From Planctomycetaceae bacterium (GTDB lineage: Bacteria > Planctomycetota > Planctomycetia > Pirellulales > Pirellulaceae), in NCBI GenBank assembly GCA_002705165.1, contig PAJC01000111.1, forward strand, positions 1-5,513: a stretch of 5,513 bases of DNA, in the 5' to 3' direction. The notes beneath the pieces were generated by a model, which searched no databases, was not told the DNA's origin, and saw only the letters and a list, made by a program, of their open reading frames with translations. A program made the translations under genes and the position numbers. Below, one piece after another: positions 1 through 5,513 of the stretch. Position 1 is the stretch's first letter; every line of letters starts with the position of its first letter.

Positions 1-2097
1 TAACAACGCCCGCAATCCGTAATTCAGACGGTCCTGGGATTGAATGAACTGACGTTTATCTTGTTGATAATTGATTAATGATTGTTTCAGTTGATTCCGT
101 TCGAGAAGTCTGGTGATGGGAGCATCGAACTGGATACCAAAGCGCAAGCTACCGGTCTCCGCTCGAAAACTTACCGGATTATTCTTCTTCGTATACAGGT
201 CACCCGCTGCCGTTAAATTGATCGTCGACAACAGTTGGTTCTCACGGATTTTGATTTGACGCCAGGTATCAACCAATGCCGCTCTGGCATTCTTAAAATC
301 AAGACGATTATGAAGCGCAATTTTGAGTGCATCCTCGAATTGCAATTCGAAGGATCCAACCGATATTTTTTCGAGCTTGGCTCGAGCCTGTGCCAATCCT
401 GCGCGATCGGTCAGTCGCTTCAAGCGGCCACGCCAAACGACCATTTCACGAATCGTCTGATCCGGTTCAGCCACTCCTGCACCATCTTTAATCTGTTGCA
501 AGGCTTCCTTCTCCGTGGCAGCCAGTTCAAGCAATGCTTCCAATTCAGCTTTCAGGCTAAGGCGAGCGGAACGAAATTCCTCAATCTCTATTTGTGACAT
601 ACGCGATTCACGTACTTCTGCAGTCTCCCCCATTTCTGCCACATCAAGCTGAATATTCTCGAACCAGACAGCTAAAGCCGGCATGATTGCTTCAAGCTCC
701 ATAAGCACGGGCTGTAGACTCTCAAGGGTTACTGGATCTTCCAGATTAGCAATCGATTCGCGCGCTGCTAAAATCTGATCTTCAACACTAAGCGACTCAT
801 CCGTGATAAAGGTGAAATCTTCGACTAGGGATTTATCGATGTCGATTGGCAAATCCGGAGGCAAGCCCAGTTCATTGGTCTGATATTGCTCAATCGCATT
901 CTTGTAACCAACATTTCGGTCCAGCAAACTCGATTCCTGTGCAACAACATCCTGGCGCATGATGTCCACCTGAACGAGACCCACTAACCCAAGATCTAAG
1001 TACTCTTCAAACTGCTCCAAATTCTGTTTCTGGCGTTTCACACTTATTTCAAGGTTTCGAACTGTCTGTTGGTTTTGCAGAAGACCATAGAATCCATTTA
1101 CAAACGTATTCCCACTGCCAGTGTTGACAAACGTACCGGGACTCCCCCGACGAACATTAGCGACAGCCGATTCACCGATCGTCACTTGCGTAAAAAAGCC
1201 TTGCTGGTACTGTGAAAAAGCACGAATACCGGCCAGTAAATTTCTTTCAGACTGCGTGAGACTCTCCAACGCAATATGTTTTCCAGCTCCACGCAGCAGA
1301 GGCTGCACAAAAGCAAAGTTGGCGATCGACGTTGTGAAATCAGCCGTCTCACCGGTGAACTCAAAGATAAACGAATTCGCAAATCCAACCACTAGATTAC
1401 CGGCCGTATCAAGCTGACGTCGCATCTGTAATGCCGGATTTTTACCCACCGTTAGTCGATTACTTTCCCGACTCGTCGACGCTGGGAAAAGAATCGTATT
1501 ACCTGTGGTTGGGTCAACACGCAGGCCGGCAGGGTTAACAATACCACGGTGACGATAGTTCGTGTTATAGCCGCCGAAATACTGAGAATCCAATCGAAAT
1601 CGTTCGGCGGTCACATCGAGAGCTGCTAGATAAAGCGCCTCTTTTTGACGTTGGTACTCAGGCGAGTGAATGTACGCCAACTTCAGGGATGCTTCAGCAT
1701 TGAGCTTAATATTGCCTTCTTCGTCAAACTCAACATAACCAGCTAGTTTTTCCTGCCACTGTTCATTGGTAAATTGACCTGTGACCCCATCTTCGTCCCA
1801 GTATTCCCATCCGTCATAACCATTGACCCTGTGCATGTATAAATTGGAATATACGTCATCTGTCGGGCGGGCAACATCGGTGGATTCTGAGCCGTCATAA
1901 AATCGACTTCGATCATCGACGGCCACCGTGTAGCTCTCTAGATTCCAACGTGGATCGCCTGCTCGCTCGGCAATCACTTCCATCGCCTGCTGATCAGCTT
2001 CGCGAAGATAGTTACGATCTGCACAGCCTAACAGAGCGAATGCCACTAGAATCTGGCACGCAATAGCTCGCCATATTTTTGTCCGGAGAGTATACAT
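1..2097 (-). CDS. TolC-family outer-membrane efflux lipoprotein (C-terminus beyond window)
   Basis: The reverse strand is open without a stop from ATG at 2097-2095 to base 1, giving 699 codons; the C-terminus is missing because the window ends. Residues 1-25 form a lipoprotein signal with lipobox LLGC (Cys25). A first TolC-type repeat begins near residue 130 (ASLKLAYIHSPEYQ at 136-149). A beta-strand-like part follows, then QPLLRGAG at 265-272, a motif I associate with planctomycete TolC homologues. A second repeat begins at 590 (ALKIALHNRLDF), followed by APITRLLERN near 659-668. By family knowledge it would be a trimeric outer-membrane channel for efflux or type I secretion, lipid-anchored on the periplasmic side. 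It is far longer than the roughly 430-490 residues usual for TolC, partly because of an acidic helical stretch at about 425-585. No Shine-Dalgarno precedes the start. The start is chosen because the lipobox lies 25 residues in. Partner pump genes are not visible. Family call fairly sure; substrate unknown. Confidence 0.82.
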   Translation of the reverse strand, partial: MYTLRTKIWRAIACQILVAFALLGCADRNYLREADQQAMEVIAERAGDPRWNLESYTVAVDDRSRFYDGSESTDVARPTDDVYSNLYMHRVNGYDGWEYWDEDGVTGQFTNEQWQEKLAGYVEFDEEGNIKLNAEASLKLAYIHSPEYQRQKEALYLAALDVTAERFRLDSQYFGGYNTNYRHRGIVNPAGLRVDPTTGNTILFPASTSRESNRLTVGKNPALQMRRQLDTAGNLVVGFANSFIFEFTGETADFTTSIANFAFVQPLLRGAGKHIALESLTQSERNLLAGIRAFSQYQQGFFTQVTIGESAVANVRRGSPGTFVNTGSGNTFVNGFYGLLQNQQTVRNLEISVKRQKQNLEQFEEYLDLGLVGLVQVDIMRQDVVAQESSLLDRNVGYKNAIEQYQTNELGLPPDLPIDIDKSLVEDFTFITDESLSVEDQILAARESIANLEDPVTLESLQPVLMELEAIMPALAVWFENIQLDVAEMGETAEVRESRMSQIEIEEFRSARLSLKAELEALLELAATEKEALQQIKDGAGVAEPDQTIREMVVWRGRLKRLTDRAGLAQARAKLEKISVGSFELQFEDALKIALHNRLDFKNARAALVDTWRQIKIRENQLLSTINLTAAGDLYTKKNNPVSFRAETGSLRFGIQFDAPITRLLERNQLKQSLINYQQDKRQFIQSQDRLNYGLRALL
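335..350. repeat. 16-bp perfect palindrome inside the TolC-like gene
   Basis: TCGAATTGCAATTCGA is its own reverse complement. Allowing one bulged A on the right side, pairing continues outward to about 331-355 (ATCC against GGAT). It lies wholly inside the coding region, around residues 583-589 of the efflux protein, just before its second TolC repeat. It may be coincidence from codon choice; no copy was noticed elsewhere in the window. Confidence 0.4.
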
Positions 2098-2268
2098 ATT
2101 AATAATTTGTGGTGGGGATTCGTAGTCGCTTACAATAAACACAGCGCATATGCCAAATGCAGTACTCCGAACTAGCCTGTAAATCGCCTGGAAATCGTTT
2201 TTCAATTAGTTATTCCACTCGTTTTACACCTTTTTCTAAATTTATTTTCAGATGGACAACGCACTAAA
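2098..2268. other. Divergent intergenic region between efflux and zinc-ribbon genes
   Basis: This AT-rich gap must hold the 5' ends of two divergent genes. On the minus strand a weak sigma70-like pair can be drawn, TTGGCA (2156-2151) and TGTAAG (2134-2129) with a 16-base spacer, which would start transcription about 20-30 bases before the efflux gene ATG. The TGTAAG box matches the consensus at only four of six bases. For the rightward gene a TTTACA (2223-2228) is seen without a well-spaced -10 partner. Neither start codon has a Shine-Dalgarno. No convincing operator, hairpin or small ORF was found. Confidence 0.35.
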
Positions 2269-2727
2269 ATGTGGTCTTTTAATCGAGATCCTTTGGAAGC
2301 TTATTACGAAGCGGTTAAGGAATCTCAAGAACGTATCGCAAAAGAAAAAGACTGGGCTTTTCAACGTCGTTTAGTTGAGAAAAGAAGGGTTGCCCGCCTT
2401 CCAGATTGCCCGAAATGTGGAGCAAAGTGCGAGTACGGAATGACTCAGTGTGAATCATGCAGCCAAACTTTGGTATGGGCTGAGTATTTAGTCGGTTTGC
2501 CCGGGGATGAGGTCAAACTGCAGCAACAGCTATCGCTGGACCAACAGAAGTACCAAAAACGACGCGAGAAACGACGCCACATCAGAAGGCGGTTCCGAGA
2601 TCGTGAATCACGGTGGAAAAAACAACAACTGCTCGCTTTCGCCCTCCTCTCGATTGCTTTCCTCGTCATTTTTTTCATGCTCTGGCCGGAAATAAAGTTC
2701 TATCTACCAGATATCAGCTTTGATTGA
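2269..2727 (+). CDS. Small zinc-ribbon, single-pass membrane-anchored protein of unknown function
   Basis: I do not recognise a named family. The 152-residue protein has four parts. Residues 1-45 are a charged, probably helical segment. Next is a zinc ribbon with CPKC at 47-50 and CESC at 61-64, plus an extra Cys54. Residues 80-118 are Gln/Lys/Arg-rich, likely helical or coiled-coil, and strongly basic (especially 97-118). A hydrophobic segment at about 120-139 is followed by a 13-residue tail. The positive-inside rule puts the zinc ribbon in the cytoplasm and the short tail outside, so it would be a C-terminally anchored protein. The ATG at 2269 is the first in-frame start supported by the charged N-terminus; there is no Shine-Dalgarno. 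The gene is divergent from the efflux gene. The downstream cytochrome has its own promoter, so no operon partner is evident. A tethering, chaperone or regulatory role would be a guess. Confidence 0.75.
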   Translation: MWSFNRDPLEAYYEAVKESQERIAKEKDWAFQRRLVEKRRVARLPDCPKCGAKCEYGMTQCESCSQTLVWAEYLVGLPGDEVKLQQQLSLDQQKYQKRREKRRHIRRRFRDRESRWKKQQLLAFALLSIAFLVIFFMLWPEIKFYLPDISFD

Positions 2728-2775
2728 TCTTTCAGCCAATACAACTTATCGTTGTTTCTTGCCCATAAGAAATAG

Positions 2776-2784
2776 TGCTATAAT
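2776..2784 (+). promoter_or_regulatory. Extended -10 promoter of the cytochrome c gene
   Basis: TGCTATAAT is a perfect extended -10 element (TGn followed by consensus TATAAT). At 17-base spacing the upstream hexamer TTCTTG (2756-2761) is a poor -35, which fits extended -10 promoters that do not need one. Transcription would start near 2790-2792, leaving a leader of about 37 bases before the ATG at 2828. It lies between the zinc-ribbon stop and the cytochrome start. Confidence 0.65.
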
Positions 2785-2816
2785 CGTAGGCAACCGTATA
2801 ACTCTACTTTTATCAT

Positions 2817-2820
2817 GGAG
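2817..2820 (+). promoter_or_regulatory. Shine-Dalgarno that decides the cytochrome start
   Basis: GGAG sits 7 bases before ATG 2828. It is the clearest ribosome-binding site in the window. Together with the signal peptide that begins there, it fixes the start at 2828 rather than at the in-frame ATG at 2720, which lies upstream of the promoter and overlaps the previous gene. Confidence 0.75.
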
Positions 2821-2827
2821 CATTATC

Positions 2828-3214
2828 ATGATTCGCAAACTGGCTACCGTGTTCAGCTTTCTGGCTGTCACCGTCATTATCTCCGGTGCAATAACCGCAG
2901 ATGAAAAGAAAGAAAACAAATACACCACTAAGAAGTTCATGCAGGCCGTGAAGACTGGAGGCCTGCACACTAAAATCATCAAAGGCGAAGCTTCTGAAGA
3001 GGAAACCAAGCTGTTCGTTGCCTACGTTAAAGCACTTCCCACCAACAAGCCTCCCAAGGGTTCCGCGGATAGTTGGAAGAAACTAACCGGGGCATTGGCA
3101 AAAGCCACAAAAGCTCATCTAGCCGGTAAAGAAGGTAGTGCTGAAGCATTGACCAAAGCAATGAATTGCAAAGCATGTCACACTCCTCACAAGGTCTATC
3201 CGCCTAAACAGTAG
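2828..3214 (+). CDS. Secreted mono-heme cytochrome c (C-terminal heme site)
   Basis: The 128-residue precursor begins with a Sec signal peptide (MIRK, hydrophobic 5-22), probably cleaved after Ala21 (SGA) or Ala24 (ITA). The mature part is Lys-rich and predicted helical. A single c-type heme site, CKACH at 114-118, lies ten residues from the C-terminus, with His118 as proximal ligand. A heme site at the end of the last helix is the class II arrangement (cytochrome c' / c-556, four-helix bundle). In c-556-type proteins a Met in the first helix is the distal ligand, and Met38 (KKFMQAV) is in the right place, so a low-spin electron carrier is more likely than a ligand-binding c'. That last step is inference. 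It would act in the periplasm, handing electrons between unidentified partners. It appears monocistronic, with its own promoter, Shine-Dalgarno and terminator. Similar short planctomycete proteins ending in NCKACHTPHK are familiar to me, but no search was run. Confidence 0.85.
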   Translation: MIRKLATVFSFLAVTVIISGAITADEKKENKYTTKKFMQAVKTGGLHTKIIKGEASEEETKLFVAYVKALPTNKPPKGSADSWKKLTGALAKATKAHLAGKEGSAEALTKAMNCKACHTPHKVYPPKQ

Positions 3215-3242
3215 GTTGATTTTCCTTGAAGAAGACTTGAGC

Positions 3243-3277
3243 AATGCTTGGTGAATTTAGGTTTGCCGAGCATTTTT
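3243..3277 (+). terminator. Probable intrinsic terminator after the cytochrome gene
   Basis: AATGCTTGG (3243-3251) pairs with CCGAGCATT (3266-3274): nine pairs including one G-U wobble, around a 14-base loop. It is followed by a T run (3273-3277) and CATTTCC. The hairpin begins 28 bases after the cytochrome stop. Candidate upstream starts for the next gene (ATG 3244 and TTG 3248) fall inside this hairpin, which argues against them. The T run is short and the loop large, so efficiency may be partial. Confidence 0.6.
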
Positions 3278-3298
3278 CATTTCCCCCTGACCACTCCT

Positions 3299-4624
3299 AT
3301 GAAATTATTCCGAACCCTCACACTTTTAGTGCTTTCAGTACTCTACTACCATTCCCTCAACGCCCAGGATGTCGTCACAGGCACTCTCTTGCCAAAAACA
3401 ATCACTTACAATCAACCACTGAAAGGCTGGGCCCCCTACACGACAGCTGGAACAATTCATCAGCCATACTCCATGGTATTTCTCTATGCCTCCTGGAAAG
3501 AACTCGAACCTATTGAAGGTCAGTACGAATTTGAGAAATGGGAGAAGGAAGATTGGACTCACCCGCATGCCGAAGGGAAGCATGTTATCTTTCGTATTTA
3601 CATGGACTATCCCACGAAAGCATCCGGAATTCCTGTCTGGTTACTCGACAAAGGCGTCGAAACCCAAAAGTACTCGCAACACGGTGGCGGCATAACACCA
3701 AATTATAATCATCCGGAAATGCGAAAGTCACTGGCTAACTTCATCGCAGCACTGGGAGCCCGCTACAATCTAAATCCTCGTGTTGCATTTATCCAACTGG
3801 GACTTCTCGGACATTGGGGGGAATGGCACACCTATCCACAGACTGAGCGTTTTGCTGACCATACCACAACTAAAATTGTTGTCGAAGCATATCGTAAAGC
3901 GTTCCCGGACAAAATGTTGATGGCCAGATATCCACGTGGCTACGCAGCCATCCCAAAGTGGCTTGGGTTTCATGACGATATGTTCCCGGCCGATACTCAA
4001 AACGGGAAAGACTGGGCATTCCTGACCACGCTCAAAGCATCTGGGCAGGATAAAAACTGGATGGTCGCTCCTGTCGGCGGTGAAATGGAGCCTTTTCAAT
4101 CCGAAAAGTGGATGCTCCCGGAATATGGAAATACACAGAAAGCATTACGCAATGGTCACTTCTCCTGGATCGGCCCCTACTGTCCTGCACTAGTTGAAAC
4201 AAAAAACCAAGCGTACCTAAACAATTGCAAAGAACTCCTACAGGAAATGGGGTATGACTTTCGTATTCTTACGTACGAACACAAACGAACGATCAAGCAA
4301 GGCGATCCCCTCCAGTTATCCCTTACCGGAAAGAACCAGGGGATTGCCCCGTTTTATTACAAGTGGCCTGTCTATCTGGCATTCATCAATACCGATGGAA
4401 CAATTGCAACAACCGAAACCGATTTGGATATTCGTCTCTGGAGACCGGGTGATTTCAAAACACTCATGACGGCCTCGTCCCAGAACCTTCCACCGGGAAT
4501 TTATCGTCTGGGGATCGGAGTGATCGACCCCTGGACCCAGAAGCCTCGTCTAAAGTTTTCTAACAAGATGGAACTCCACAAAGATGGTTGGCAAATCTTT
4601 AGCCATCTCGAAATAACCAAATAA
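3299..4624 (+). CDS. Secreted DUF4832/DUF4874-type protein, glycoside-hydrolase-like
   Basis: With the ATG at 3299 the protein has 441 residues and opens with a clean signal peptide (MKLFRTLT, hydrophobic core to about 17, cleavage after LNA at 20-22). A TTG at 3248 would bury this signal and lies in the preceding terminator. Residues 38-320 look like a TIM-barrel: the N-terminal PLKGWAPY at 40-47, FLYASWKELEP at 61-71, and FIQLGLLGHWGEWH at 164-177. GHWGEWH carries Glu175 and VGGEMEP (259-265) carries Glu262, the spacing expected of acid/base and nucleophile in clan-A-like hydrolases. Residues about 321-440 look like a beta-sandwich, ending HLEITK. I recognise the pattern as DUF4874 plus DUF4832, which have no established substrate. 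Hydrolase activity on a polysaccharide is inference. Cys295 and Cys310 could form a disulfide. There is no Shine-Dalgarno and no clear promoter. The HTTM gene follows after 92 bases. Confidence 0.82.
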   Translation: MKLFRTLTLLVLSVLYYHSLNAQDVVTGTLLPKTITYNQPLKGWAPYTTAGTIHQPYSMVFLYASWKELEPIEGQYEFEKWEKEDWTHPHAEGKHVIFRIYMDYPTKASGIPVWLLDKGVETQKYSQHGGGITPNYNHPEMRKSLANFIAALGARYNLNPRVAFIQLGLLGHWGEWHTYPQTERFADHTTTKIVVEAYRKAFPDKMLMARYPRGYAAIPKWLGFHDDMFPADTQNGKDWAFLTTLKASGQDKNWMVAPVGGEMEPFQSEKWMLPEYGNTQKALRNGHFSWIGPYCPALVETKNQAYLNNCKELLQEMGYDFRILTYEHKRTIKQGDPLQLSLTGKNQGIAPFYYKWPVYLAFINTDGTIATTETDLDIRLWRPGDFKTLMTASSQNLPPGIYRLGIGVIDPWTQKPRLKFSNKMELHKDGWQIFSHLEITK

Positions 4625-4716
4625 CTGGCTCGGTTTACTGCATTAATTAGCTAACCGTTAAAACTCATTTCAGCCGATAAGACTTAAAAGGTTTGAAGAG
4701 AAGTGAGCAGAAAATT

Positions 4717-5513
4717 GTGAATGAGTTAAAGCGAATATTCAGGCTCGACCTGCGCTCGATAGCGTTAATGAGGATAGCCGTCGCATGTGTTCTGATTGGT
4801 GACCTCATCGACAGGCTTATTCAATTTCAACACTTTTACTCGATTGACGGCGTCATTCCCTTCGCTTCGGCCCAGGAATACTATGCCAATATGCCCACCT
4901 GGTCATTCCACCTACTTGTAGAAAGTGACCCATATCAGCTTTTTCTATTTGGAATTCATTTAGCCTTTGCCTGCGGGCTCCTGCTGGGGTTCAAGTCGCG
5001 TGTTGCCGCAGCCGGCTGCTGGATTCTGTTTGGCTCGCTGATTGCCAGAGCGCCCGTACTATTAACCGGCGGTGATATGCTCATGTCATCCATGTTATTT
5101 TGGTTGATCTGGATTCCATCGGGTCGTTTTCTAAGTCTGGATTTCAAACTTAAGAAATCCACTACATCATCCGTAACAACACACTGCAGTTTGGCAACCG
5201 TTGGAATCCTGATGCAGTTTGTCGTGATGTATACACTTACCGGAATCTACAAGTGGAATCCGGAATGGCATGACGGGACGGCTCTTTTTGTGATCATGGA
5301 TGATCATGCACTCACCAAACCTCTCGGGATTTGGCTAACCCAATATCCGGGTCTCCTGAAACTACTTACCTATGGAACGTTAGTTGTTGAACTCGCCGCA
5401 CCAGTTCTCCTCCTCAGCCCGGTGGCGACGCAACCATTCCGAAGTATCGGAGTCGCACTATTCATCGGCCTGCATGCAGGTATCTTTCTCACGATGGAAG
5501 TACTTGGGTTTTC
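4717..5513 (+). CDS. HTTM-domain (vitamin-K-dependent carboxylase-like) membrane protein, 3' end beyond window
   Basis: From GTG 4717 the frame is open to the window edge (265 codons; the next in-frame stop upstream is TAA at 4678-4680). LDLRSIALMRIAVA (10-23) matches the usual opening of HTTM proteins. Hydrophobic segments lie at about 15-34, 73-92, 96-116, 120-134, 158-176, 213-234 and 243-262. Family-like motifs are TGGDMLMSS (117-125), IPSGRFLSLD (133-142), TGIYKWNPEWHDGTAL (175-190), VVELAAP (223-229) and His253 near the break. HTTM is a transmembrane domain shared with gamma-glutamyl carboxylase; most bacterial members have no known substrate and true carboxylase activity should not be assumed. 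The GTG is chosen because of the purine-rich GAAGAGAAGTGAG 10 bases upstream and the correct distance to the first helix. TTG 4693 is the alternative. The gene may be co-transcribed with the DUF4832 gene, since no terminator is evident between them. Confidence 0.82.
   Translation, partial: MNELKRIFRLDLRSIALMRIAVACVLIGDLIDRLIQFQHFYSIDGVIPFASAQEYYANMPTWSFHLLVESDPYQLFLFGIHLAFACGLLLGFKSRVAAAGCWILFGSLIARAPVLLTGGDMLMSSMLFWLIWIPSGRFLSLDFKLKKSTTSSVTTHCSLATVGILMQFVVMYTLTGIYKWNPEWHDGTALFVIMDDHALTKPLGIWLTQYPGLLKLLTYGTLVVELAAPVLLLSPVATQPFRSIGVALFIGLHAGIFLTMEVLGF

Noticed and set aside
235..597. Plus-strand open frame of 120 codons
   Set aside because: It is antisense to the TolC-like gene, whose frame carries recognisable family motifs; the translated product is Cys/Phe/Ser-rich with no domain.
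1121..1417. Plus-strand open frame of 98 codons and the overlapping minus-strand frame at 1182-1388
   Set aside because: Both are out-of-frame shadows of the efflux gene around its QPLLRGAG region and show no coding features.
2252..2374. Short frame from ATG 2252 before the zinc-ribbon gene
   Set aside because: It is out of frame, stops after about 40 codons within the zinc-ribbon gene, and has no ribosome-binding site or recognisable sequence.
2616..2622. AAAAAAC run in the zinc-ribbon gene as a programmed frameshift site
   Set aside because: The zero frame reads AAA AAA CAA, which is not the phase needed for a slippery heptamer, and the undisturbed frame gives a sensible membrane anchor.
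2741..2760. ACAAC/GTTGT hairpin followed by TTTCTT after the zinc-ribbon gene
   Set aside because: Only five pairs with few GC pairs and an interrupted T run; too weak to call a terminator, and it overlaps the -35 area of the next promoter.
2720..2827. N-terminal extension of the cytochrome from ATG 2720
   Set aside because: It overlaps the zinc-ribbon stop, lies upstream of and across the extended -10 promoter, lacks a Shine-Dalgarno, and hides the signal peptide that begins at 2828.
3244..3516. Open frame starting at ATG 3244
   Set aside because: It is in another frame of the DUF4832 gene and starts inside the terminator hairpin.
4631..4657. CGGTT/AACCG inverted repeat in the gap before the HTTM gene
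   Set aside because: Five pairs around a 17-base loop with no T run; not a credible terminator or operator on its own.
4703..4719. GTG 4703 as a start near the HTTM gene
   Set aside because: It is out of frame and meets TGA after five codons.
4956..5162. Minus-strand open frame of 68 codons
   Set aside because: It is antisense to the HTTM gene, which is open over the whole region and carries family motifs.

Overview
The window looks like ordinary chromosome from a member of the Planctomycetota. This rests on recalled family resemblance, with no search run. The clues are a long TolC-like lipoprotein with a QPLLRGAG motif, a small C-terminal-heme cytochrome c, a secreted DUF4832-type protein next to an HTTM-type membrane protein, and the absence of a Shine-Dalgarno in front of several genes. 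I saw no mobile element, CRISPR array, tRNA or rRNA.

Layout. Positions 1-2097 (minus strand) are one uninterrupted frame of 699 codons. It encodes an outer-membrane efflux (TolC-family) lipoprotein whose C-terminus lies beyond the left edge. A 171-base divergent gap (2098-2268) separates it from four plus-strand genes. 2269-2727 encodes a small membrane-anchored zinc-ribbon protein of unknown role. 2828-3214 encodes a secreted mono-heme cytochrome c with its own extended -10 promoter (2776-2784), Shine-Dalgarno (2817-2820) and probable intrinsic terminator (3243-3277), so it appears to be a self-contained transcription unit. 3299-4624 encodes a secreted, glycoside-hydrolase-like DUF4832 protein with two candidate catalytic glutamates. 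4717-5513 encodes the first 265 residues of a polytopic HTTM / vitamin-K-dependent-carboxylase-like membrane protein that runs off the right edge.

How they fit together. Nothing visible ties the five genes into one pathway. The DUF4832 and HTTM genes are co-directional with a 92-base gap and no obvious terminator between them, so they could be co-transcribed. The cytochrome is insulated from what follows. No gap exceeds 300 bases. The most useful corrections for an annotator are the two large edge-truncated genes, and the start sites of the cytochrome (2828) and the DUF4832 protein (3299), both of which are over-extended if the longest frame is taken. I found no convincing evidence of an undescribed multi-gene system. 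The points most worth following are a long helical insertion in the TolC homologue and the unknown zinc-ribbon anchor protein.
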